Assembly: GCF_051900415.1 (NCBI RefSeq)
Contig: NZ_JBHZGL010000001.1
Location: 310,001 to 374,000 of the forward strand
Origin: Frateuria_A sp051900415
GTDB lineage: Bacteria; Pseudomonadota; Gammaproteobacteria; Xanthomonadales; Rhodanobacteraceae
Reading direction: 5' to 3'
Length of the DNA stretch: 64,000 bases
Positions 33,356 through 40,585 of this stretch are shown piece by piece. Position numbers and translations under genes: made by a program. How positions within the stretch are numbered: position 1 is the first letter of the stretch; each line of letters opens with the position of its first letter. A model generated the notes under the pieces. It worked only from the letters and a program-made list of their open reading frames with translations, had not been told where the DNA came from and did not search any database.

Positions 33356-33955
33356 CTATTTCACCGCAGCGGCGGCGACGGGCGTGATGGCGTCGGTCCA
33401 CAGCGCGTACTGCGCTGCGTCCGGGTGCAGGCCGTCGTCGGCCACCAGGTCCGGATGGCGCCGCGAGAGCGGCGTGGTATCCACCCAGCGTGCGCCCGCG
33501 CGGCCGGCCTCGTCGCGGGCGATCGCGTTGTAGACGTCCAGCGCGTGGGCGATCGGCGCGGGGTCGCGGCCCTGTTCGCGGGCAAAACGGGTAACGCCCC
33601 AGTCGGGGATCGACACCACGACCACGCGCGAGGGCCGGCCGCCGGCCAGGCCGATCGCGCGGCCCAGGAGGCCGCTGAACTGCGTGCGGTACTCGCCGGC
33701 GGCGCGCCCGCGGTACTGGTTGTTGACCCCGATCAGCAGTGTGACCAGGTCGTAGGGCGGCGTGAGCGTGGCCGCGTCCATGCCGGCGGAGAGCTCGTCG
33801 GTGGTCCAGCCGGTCACGGCGACGATCTGCGGATCGTCGATCGCCACGCCGCGCGCGCGCAGTTGCCGCACCAGTTGCGCGGGCCAGCGGCCGGCGGTGG
33901 GGACCGCTTCGCCGATGGTGTAGGAGTCGCCCAGGGCGAGGTAGTGCAGGGGCAT
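33356..33955 (-). CDS. SGNH/GDSL hydrolase
   Basis: A 199-residue esterase/lipase of the SGNH fold: block I LALGDSYTIGEA (nucleophile Ser), block III IGVNNQYRG (Gly, Asn) and block V DGLHPDAAQYALW (Asp, His). No signal peptide is visible, so it is probably cytoplasmic. A start three codons upstream (ATG at 33964) is equally possible; neither has a strong ribosome site. Substrate unknown, likely a small ester or thioester. The 155 bp before it hold no visible gene. Confidence 0.9.
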   Translation of the reverse strand: MPLHYLALGDSYTIGEAVPTAGRWPAQLVRQLRARGVAIDDPQIVAVTGWTTDELSAGMDAATLTPPYDLVTLLIGVNNQYRGRAAGEYRTQFSGLLGRAIGLAGGRPSRVVVVSIPDWGVTRFAREQGRDPAPIAHALDVYNAIARDEAGRAGARWVDTTPLSRRHPDLVADDGLHPDAAQYALWTDAITPVAAAAVK

Positions 33956-34119
33956 GGCGGTCATCCGTTTCGTGGTGGGCCGGTCGGGCGCTGCGCGGCC
34001 TGGGACTAGCGCGAACGGTGGCCTGGGATCCGTCCGCGTTGAGCGTAGCCCGAAGGGCAAAGGCGCAGCGCCTGCCTCAGGCAACGCCCAAGTCCCTTCC
34101 CTCCGGGGGAGGCCCTGAA

Positions 34120-35379
34120 TCAGGCCAGGGCCGACTCGCGCGCCTGCTCCTGCGCCATCCGCGAAAGCACCCGCTCGATCCGCACGAACACGTCCGCCAG
34201 TTCCGCCGGCGGCGGTAGCAGGGTCAGGCGGAAATGCCGGCTCGCGGGCACGTTGAAACTGGAGCCGGGTACGACCAGCACGGCTTCCTCTTCCAGCAGA
34301 CGTAGCGCAAACGTGTTGTCGTCGAAACGCGGCAGCCGCTCGGCGCGCACCTGCGGGAACGCATACAGCGCGCCCGCGGGGGCGACGAGGTCGAGAAAGC
34401 CGCTCGCCGCCACGCCGTCCAGCACGGCGCGGCGGGCCTCGTGCAGGCGTCCGCCCGGCGCGGTGAGCGCGGCGATGGTGGCGCGCCCGTTCAGCGCCGG
34501 CTCGACCGCCCACTGCGCCGGCATGTTGGCGCACAGCCGCAACGCCGCCAGCAACTGAAGCGCATCGCGGTAGGTGCCGGTGCGCGCCGGATCACCGGAC
34601 AGGCTCAGCCAGCCCACGCGGTAACCGCAGGCGCGGTAGACCTTCGACAGGCCGCCGAAACTCAGGCACGGGTGCGCGCCGGCGACTTCGGCCAGCGGCT
34701 GGAACGGTGCCCCGTCATAAAGGATCTCGTCGTAGATCTCGTCGGCGAGCAGCAGCAGGTCATGCCGCTGCGCGATCGCCACCAGCCGTTCCAGCAGCGC
34801 GCGCGGGTACACCGCGCCGGTGGGATTGTTCGGGTTGATCAGCACCAGCGCGCGGGTGCGCGGGGTGATCAGCGCCTCCAGTTCGGCCGGGTCGGGCAGG
34901 TGCGCGTTCTGCGCCAGGCAGCGGTAGTAGCGCGGGCGCCCGCCGTTGAGGATGGTGGCGGCGCTCCACAGCGGATAGTCCGGGCTGGGCAGCAGCACCT
35001 CGTCGCCCGGCTGCAGCAGGGCGCGCAGCGACAGGTCGATCAGCTCGCTGACACCGTTGCCGACGAAGATGCGTTCCACCGCCACGCCCTGCGCGCCGCG
35101 CGCGCGTTGCTGCGCGGCGATCGCCTCGCGCGCCTCGTCGAGGCCCTGCTCGTGGCCGTAGCCTTCGCTGTCGGCCAGGTGCGCGGCGACCGCCTGGCGC
35201 AGGTGCGCCGGCGTCTCGAAGCCGTAGCGGGCCGGGTTGCCGATGTTGAGCTTGACGATGGCGCGGCCGGCCGACTCCAGTTCGCGGGCGCGGCGGGTGA
35301 GCGCGCCGCGGATCTCGTAACGCACGTCGGCAAGATGAGGGCTGGGGGTAATCGGCGCGGAAGGGGGCGAAGCCTGCAC
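34120..35379 (-). CDS. Pyridoxal-phosphate aminotransferase, AlaA type
   Basis: A 419-residue class I/II aminotransferase. The family features are KLNIGNPARYGFETP, PSPDYPLWSAAT, INPNNPTGAVYP, ADEIYDEILYDGA and the PLP-binding lysine in SFGGLSKVYRACGYRVGW. The closest well-known relative is E. coli AlaA, a glutamate-pyruvate transaminase making alanine. I start at GTG 35379, preceded by AGAGGA; the open frame extends far upstream only as antisense of rsgA and the next gene. It is divergent from rsgA. Confidence 0.9.
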   Translation of the reverse strand: MQASPPSAPITPSPHLADVRYEIRGALTRRARELESAGRAIVKLNIGNPARYGFETPAHLRQAVAAHLADSEGYGHEQGLDEAREAIAAQQRARGAQGVAVERIFVGNGVSELIDLSLRALLQPGDEVLLPSPDYPLWSAATILNGGRPRYYRCLAQNAHLPDPAELEALITPRTRALVLINPNNPTGAVYPRALLERLVAIAQRHDLLLLADEIYDEILYDGAPFQPLAEVAGAHPCLSFGGLSKVYRACGYRVGWLSLSGDPARTGTYRDALQLLAALRLCANMPAQWAVEPALNGRATIAALTAPGGRLHEARRAVLDGVAASGFLDLVAPAGALYAFPQVRAERLPRFDDNTFALRLLEEEAVLVVPGSSFNVPASRHFRLTLLPPPAELADVFVRIERVLSRMAQEQARESALA

Positions 35380-35466
35380 GGGGTCCTCTGCGGGGCCTTG
35401 TAAAGCCGCCGATGCTAGCAGCGCAGGGCGCCCGCGGGGCAGACGGCGGACGCCGCCGCAGCAAGG

Positions 35467-35472
35467 CATAAT
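35467..35472 (+). promoter_or_regulatory. Possible -10 box for rsgA
   Basis: CATAAT lies 9 bp before the rsgA start codon in the 102-bp gap between divergent genes. If used, the transcript would be almost leaderless. No strong ribosome-binding site is visible before the ATG, which would fit a leaderless start. Weak evidence. Confidence 0.3.
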
Positions 35473-35481
35473 CGGGAACCT

Positions 35482-36534
35482 ATGAGCGACGCCGCGACCC
35501 TCGAACGCCTGCGCCACATCGGTTGGCGCGGTGACCTGCCACCCGGCGGACGCCGCATCGTGCGCGTGGTGGCGCAGCATCGCGCCGGCTACGAACTGCA
35601 TGACGGCGTGGCGCTGTTCGGCGCGCAGCCGGCCGGGCATTTCCTTAAGCGCACGCTCGATCCGGCCGACCGGCCGTCGGTCGGTGACTTCGTCGAAGTG
35701 GAGGAGGGCCGCCCGCCGCACATCCTCACCGTGCTGCCGCGCCGCAGCGTGCTCTCGCGCGCCGCCGCGGGCGAGCGCTACGAGCGGCAGATCATCGCCA
35801 CCAACATCGATTACGTGCTGGTGCTGACCGGGCTGGACAACGACTTCAATCCGGCGCGCATCGAGCGCTACCTGTCGTTGATCGAGGACTCCAACGCGCA
35901 GCCGGTGGTGTTGCTGAGCAAGCTCGACCTCCACGCCGATGGAGACGCACGCCTGGCTGCACTGCGCGAGCGCCTGCCGGACACCACGCCGATCCACGCC
36001 ATCAACGGCAAGGATCCGGCCAGCGCCGAACTGCTCGCGCGCTACCTTGGCCCCGGCGACAGCGCGGTGCTGGTCGGCTCGTCGGGGGCCGGCAAGTCCA
36101 CCCTGACCAACACGCTGCTGGGCACCGAGCGCATGGCTACCGGCGAGGTGCGCGCGCACGACAGCCGCGGCCGCCATACCACCACCCATCGTGCGCTGCT
36201 GATGCTGCCCTCGGGCGGCTGCCTGATCGATACGCCCGGCATGCGCGAGCTCAAGCTGACCGGCGAAGAACATCTCGACCTGTTCGCCGATATCGAGGTG
36301 CTGGCCGAAACCTGCCGCTTCGCCGACTGCGGGCACGGCAGCGAGCCCGGCTGCGCGGTACAGGCGGCGCTGGATTCGGGCGAGCTGACCGCCGAGCGCT
36401 GGCGCAACTACCTCAAGCTGCGCGACGAGCGCGAGGAGCAGGCCGCCACGCTGGAAGCGCGCCTGCGCTGCCAGCGCGGCGGCCGTCCGCCGGACCGCCC
36501 GCACGGGCACCGCGGCCGGCGCGAGCGGGAGTAG
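35482..36534 (+). CDS. rsgA: Ribosome small subunit-dependent GTPase A
   Basis: A 350-residue circularly permuted GTPase. Motif order is G4 (VVLLSKLDLHAD), G1 (VGSSGAGKSTLTN) and G3 (IDTPGMRELKL), after an N-terminal OB-fold. The C-terminal zinc-binding segment is CRFADCGHGSEPGC. RsgA acts late in 30S subunit assembly and in releasing RbfA. The length is normal; a basic tail (PPDRPHGHRGRRERE) ends the protein. Confidence 0.96.
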   Translation: MSDAATLERLRHIGWRGDLPPGGRRIVRVVAQHRAGYELHDGVALFGAQPAGHFLKRTLDPADRPSVGDFVEVEEGRPPHILTVLPRRSVLSRAAAGERYERQIIATNIDYVLVLTGLDNDFNPARIERYLSLIEDSNAQPVVLLSKLDLHADGDARLAALRERLPDTTPIHAINGKDPASAELLARYLGPGDSAVLVGSSGAGKSTLTNTLLGTERMATGEVRAHDSRGRHTTTHRALLMLPSGGCLIDTPGMRELKLTGEEHLDLFADIEVLAETCRFADCGHGSEPGCAVQAALDSGELTAERWRNYLKLRDEREEQAATLEARLRCQRGGRPPDRPHGHRGRRERE

Positions 36535-36600
36535 GCGCGGCATGCGCGGCACCTGCGCGAGTCCGGGCCATCCCTGCGCCGCGTACCCGCCGGTGCCGCG

Positions 36601-37872
36601 ATGAACGTCGACGCGTCCGCCCACCGGCTTTACGCCGCGCTCGACCAGCGCCTGCTTGCCGCCACCCGCGCCATCAACATCCTGCCCACGGTGAGCTGGC
36701 CGACCTCGCTGGAGCAGCGCATGATCGCCGCCTACGACAAGGGCGACTTCGCGCTGCCGGAGGTGCACTACGTACGGCCGGACCTGGCCGGCGCGCGCGC
36801 CGAGCTGGCGGCGATCGAGCGCGAGGCCGAGGTGCTGCTGGTCGGCGACCCGATCGGCGATTTCCTGTGTCGCACCGCCACCTCCTGGCGGGTCGCCGCC
36901 GAGATGCTCGAAGCGGTCGGCAGCGCCGGCGTCACCGCGCCGTCGATCGCCCTGTACGGGCGGCCCGGCGATGCGATTCCCGGCAGCGACAAGAGCAACC
37001 TGGACGCGGCGCGCTACTTCGTCGAGCTCTCCGACGAGCTGGGCGCCGATCTGCTCTCGGACACGGTGAGCATGGATCTTTCGGCCGAGGCGCTGCGCGC
37101 GGATCTGAGCCAGGTACTCGACCAATTCTTCGGTCCCGGACGCATCGCGATCGAGGTCGACCCCGAGCTCACCGCCAAGGCCGCCGCCGGCGCCACCCGC
37201 ATCCGCCTGCGCGGCGGCGCGCACTTCAGCGAGTACGACCGGCACCAGCTGCTGGCGCATGAGGCGTTCGTGCATTCGCTCACCGCGCTCAACGGGCGCG
37301 AGCAGCCGCTGCTGGGTTCGCTGGCGCGCACCTCCCCACGCGTCACCGCCACCCAGGAGGGGCTGGCGGTGTTCGCCGAGCTGATTTCCGGCGCTATCGA
37401 CATCGCGCGGCTTAAGCGCATCAGCCTGCGCATCCTGGCGATCGACATGGCCCTCAACGGCGCCGACTTCGTCGAGGTCTACAAGTATTTTCGCCACTGC
37501 GGGCAGGGCGCGGCCGACAGCTTCCACTCGGCGCAGCGGGTGTTCCGGGGTGTGCCGCTGACCGGGGGCGCGGCGTTCGCCAAGGACAACGTCTACCTGT
37601 CCGGCCTGCTCACCGTGCACACCTTCTTCCGCTGGGCGTTCAAGCAGCAACGCATGGACCTGTTGCGCTACCTGTTCGCCGGCAAGTTGGCGCTGCACGA
37701 CGTGATCACCCTGCAGCCGCACTTCGAGGCCGGCACCCTGCTGCCGCCGCGCTGGCTCCCGCCCTGGATGCAGCGCGTGCATGGCCTGGCCGGCAAGCTC
37801 GCGTTCTCGCTGTTCGTCAACGGCATCCACATGGGCCAGGTGCAGGCCGACGAGCTGAACCTGCGGCTGTAG
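36601..37872 (+). CDS. DUF1704 (QEGLA motif) putative metallopeptidase
   Basis: A 423-residue protein of the family annotated as flavohemoglobin expression-modulating QEGLA motif protein. HEAFVH (about residues 220-225) gives an HExxxH zinc motif, and TATQEGLAVFAE (about 249-260) supplies the QEGLA signature and probably the third ligand. The same domain in animals forms the MATCAP tubulin carboxypeptidases, which use this motif. The bacterial substrate is unknown. It lies 66 bp after rsgA on the same strand and may be cotranscribed with it. Confidence 0.88.
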   Translation: MNVDASAHRLYAALDQRLLAATRAINILPTVSWPTSLEQRMIAAYDKGDFALPEVHYVRPDLAGARAELAAIEREAEVLLVGDPIGDFLCRTATSWRVAAEMLEAVGSAGVTAPSIALYGRPGDAIPGSDKSNLDAARYFVELSDELGADLLSDTVSMDLSAEALRADLSQVLDQFFGPGRIAIEVDPELTAKAAAGATRIRLRGGAHFSEYDRHQLLAHEAFVHSLTALNGREQPLLGSLARTSPRVTATQEGLAVFAELISGAIDIARLKRISLRILAIDMALNGADFVEVYKYFRHCGQGAADSFHSAQRVFRGVPLTGGAAFAKDNVYLSGLLTVHTFFRWAFKQQRMDLLRYLFAGKLALHDVITLQPHFEAGTLLPPRWLPPWMQRVHGLAGKLAFSLFVNGIHMGQVQADELNLRL

Positions 37873-37890
37873 GGACGCGGCCGCGGCATC

Positions 37891-37952
37891 TGTAGGAGCG
37901 CACCTGTGCGCGACCGCCATGCACCACGGTCGCGCACAGGTGCGCTCCTACA
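37891..37952. repeat. GTAG-type REP palindrome
   Basis: TGTAGGAGCGCACCTGTGCG and exact complement with a loop of about 12 nt, 18 bp after the DUF1704 gene stop. Arm sequence is identical to the copy at 11.26 kb. Confidence 0.9.
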
Positions 37953-38053
37953 GGGATTGCGGGCAACCGGCCATGCCATCCCGACGGGGCCCGACCGGCA
38001 ACCCGCCTGCTACCATGTAAGACCGCTTCCCCTCGCAGAAAAAGCCGCCGCCC

Positions 38054-40366
38054 ATGGCCCATCCCGACGACCTGCGCCACGCCGCGCTCGAGTACCACCG
38101 CCATCCCCGCCCCGGCAAGATCAAGGTCACCGCGACCAAGGCGATGGTGACCCAGCGGGACCTGGCGCTGGCCTACTCGCCCGGCGTGGCCTACGCCTGC
38201 GAGGCAATCGTCGAGAACCCGCAGGCCGCCAGCCAGATGACCGCGCGCGGCAACCTGGTGGCGGTGATTACCAACGGCACCGCGGTGCTGGGCCTGGGCG
38301 ACATCGGCCCGCTCGCCGGCAAGCCGGTGATGGAAGGCAAGGGCGTGCTGTTCCAGAAGTTCGCCGGCGTTGACGTGTTCGACATCGAGTTGAACGAGCG
38401 CGATCCGGACAAGCTGGTCGACATCATCGCCGCGATGGAGCCGACCTTCGGCGGCATCAACCTCGAAGACATCAAGGCGCCGGAGTGCTTCATCGTCGAG
38501 CGCAAGCTGCGCGAGCGGATGAACATCCCCGTGTTCCACGACGACCAGCACGGCACCGCGATCATCGTCGGCGCGGCGGTGCTCAACGCCCTGGCGGTGG
38601 TGGGCAAGGACATCGGCGACATCAAGCTCGCCACCACCGGTGCCGGCGCGGCCGGCATCGCCTGCCTGGACATGCTGGTGGCGCTGGGCGTGAAGCCGGA
38701 GAACATCCTCGCGTTCGACCGCGAGGGCGTGATCCACACCGGCCGCCAGGGCCTGGACCCGGACAAGGCGCGCTACGCGCGCGACACCGACAAGCGTGAG
38801 CTCGCCGAGATCGTGGCGGGCGCGGACGTGTTCCTGGGTCTCTCGGCGGGCGGCATCCTCAAGCCGGAGATGGTCGCCACCATGGCCGACAAGCCGGTCA
38901 TCCTGGCGCTGGCCAACCCCAACCCCGAGATCCTGCCGGAAGACGCCAAGCGCGTGCGCCCGGATTGCATCGTCGCCACCGGCCGCTCGGACTATCCGAA
39001 CCAGGTCAACAACGCGCTGTGCTTCCCGTACATCTTCCGCGGCGCGCTGGACGTGGGCGCCACCGGCATCAACGAGGCGATGAAACTCGCCTGCGTGCGC
39101 GCCATCGCGGAACTGGCCCGGATGGAAGCCTCCGATCTGGCGGGTGCCTACAGTGGCGAGGTGCCCTCGTTCGGCGCCGAGTACCTGATCCCGCGACCGT
39201 TCGATCCGCGCCTGCTGGTGATGCTGGCGCCGGCGGTGGCGCAGGCGGCGATGGATTCGGGCGTGGCCGCCCGTCCCATCGAGGACATGGACGCCTACCG
39301 CGAGAAGCTCGGCCAGTTCATCTACCGCACCAGCCTGCTGATGAAGCCGGTCTACGAGCGCGCGCGCACCGATCTCAAGCGCGTGGTCTACGCCGAGGGC
39401 GAGGAAGAAACCGTGCTGCGCGCGGTGCAGACGGTGATCGACGAGAAGCTTGCCTTCCCGATCCTGATCGGCCGCCCGGACGTGATCGCCCAGCGCATCG
39501 AACGCCTCGGCCTGCGCATCCGCGAGGGCGTGGATTTCGAGCTCACCAACATCAACGACGACCCGCGCTTCAACGACTACTGGCAGCAGTACCACGCGCT
39601 GACCGAACGCCGCGGCGTGACCCCCGCGGCGGCCAAGAACCTCTTGCGCTCGCGCCCCACGCTGATCGCCGCGCTGATGGTCGAGCGTGGCGAGGCCGAC
39701 GCGATGATCTGCGGCCTGGTCGGGCGCTACCACAAGAAGCTCGGCTACCTGCGCAGCGTGTTCGGGCTGGACCCGGGCGTGCAGTGCACCTCGGCCATGT
39801 CCGGCGTGATCAACGACCTGGGCGCCTGGTTCTTCGTCGACACCCACGTGCAGGTCGACCCCACCGCCGAGCAGATCGCCGAGGCCACGCTGCAGGCGAG
39901 CTACCGCCTGAAGCTGTTCGGCATCGAGCCGAAGGTCGCGCTGCTTTCGCATTCGAACTTCGGCAGCCACGACAACCCGAGCGCGGCCAAGATGCGCCGC
40001 GCCTACCAGTTGATCCGCGAGCGCGCGCCGCGGCTGGAAATCGACGGCGAGATGCAGGCCGACACCGCCTGGGACGAGGCGCTGCGCCAGCGCATCTTCC
40101 CCAACAGCACGCTCGCCGGGCGCGCCAACCTGTTCGTGCTGCCCAACCTGGACGCGGCCAACATCGTCTACAACATGGTCAAGGTGATGACCGGCGGCGT
40201 GGCGATCGGCCCGATTCTGATGGGCGTGGACAAGAGCGCGCACATCCTCACCCCGGCCTCGACCGTGCGCCGCGTGGTCAACATGACCGCGCTCGCGGCG
40301 GTGGATGCGCAGATCCGCGCCGCCGGGCGCATGCCCGGAGCCGAGGCCTGGCGCAGCATGCGCTAG
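38054..40366 (+). CDS. maeB: NADP-dependent malic enzyme, MaeB type
   Basis: A 770-residue two-domain protein. The N-terminal malic enzyme part (about 1-430) has YSPGVAYACEAI, VFHDDQHGTAIIVGAAVLNAL and the NADP-binding TTGAGAAGIACLDML. The C-terminal phosphotransacetylase-like part (about 430-770) has VYAEGEEETVLRAV and LFVLPNLDAANIVYNM. The PTA part of MaeB is regulatory, responding to acetyl-CoA. It converts malate to pyruvate, CO2 and NADPH. aceE follows on the same strand 219 bp later, so the pair feeds malate carbon to acetyl-CoA. Confidence 0.96.
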   Translation: MAHPDDLRHAALEYHRHPRPGKIKVTATKAMVTQRDLALAYSPGVAYACEAIVENPQAASQMTARGNLVAVITNGTAVLGLGDIGPLAGKPVMEGKGVLFQKFAGVDVFDIELNERDPDKLVDIIAAMEPTFGGINLEDIKAPECFIVERKLRERMNIPVFHDDQHGTAIIVGAAVLNALAVVGKDIGDIKLATTGAGAAGIACLDMLVALGVKPENILAFDREGVIHTGRQGLDPDKARYARDTDKRELAEIVAGADVFLGLSAGGILKPEMVATMADKPVILALANPNPEILPEDAKRVRPDCIVATGRSDYPNQVNNALCFPYIFRGALDVGATGINEAMKLACVRAIAELARMEASDLAGAYSGEVPSFGAEYLIPRPFDPRLLVMLAPAVAQAAMDSGVAARPIEDMDAYREKLGQFIYRTSLLMKPVYERARTDLKRVVYAEGEEETVLRAVQTVIDEKLAFPILIGRPDVIAQRIERLGLRIREGVDFELTNINDDPRFNDYWQQYHALTERRGVTPAAAKNLLRSRPTLIAALMVERGEADAMICGLVGRYHKKLGYLRSVFGLDPGVQCTSAMSGVINDLGAWFFVDTHVQVDPTAEQIAEATLQASYRLKLFGIEPKVALLSHSNFGSHDNPSAAKMRRAYQLIRERAPRLEIDGEMQADTAWDEALRQRIFPNSTLAGRANLFVLPNLDAANIVYNMVKVMTGGVAIGPILMGVDKSAHILTPASTVRRVVNMTALAAVDAQIRAAGRMPGAEAWRSMR

Positions 40367-40410
40367 GCCCCGCACGGGGGCGTGCCGCGCCCCCGACGCC
40401 CGCGGTTCCC

Positions 40411-40433
40411 TGTAGGAGCGCACCTGTGCGCGC
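40411..40433 (+). repeat. Single arm of a GTAG-type REP
   Basis: TGTAGGAGCGCACCTGTGCG occurs here without its mirror arm, upstream of aceE. This looks like a decayed or solo copy of the family that is otherwise found as inverted doublets. Confidence 0.75.
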
Positions 40434-40524
40434 CCACCCGTGCCCGCATGCACCGACAGATGCCGGCCGACGCATCCCGGCCAACCCGCCGGGGCCTCAT
40501 GTGGCGGCACTGCACCCCGAAAGC

Positions 40525-40530
40525 TAGAAT
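40525..40530 (+). promoter_or_regulatory. Probable -10 box for aceE
   Basis: TAGAAT in AAAGCTAGAATCGG lies 55 bp before the aceE ATG, in the 219-bp gap after maeB. It has the same form as the other TAGAAT boxes here. No clear -35 box at 17 bp. Confidence 0.45.
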
Positions 40531-40585
40531 CGGGGGCTCCCCACACGTCGAATACATCAGGCGCCCGGCGCCGCGGAGAAGCTTC

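Noticed and set aside
40376..40394. Terminator after maeB (GGGGGCG/CGCCCCC hairpin)
   Set aside because: The stem is good but no T tract follows, so termination cannot be claimed.
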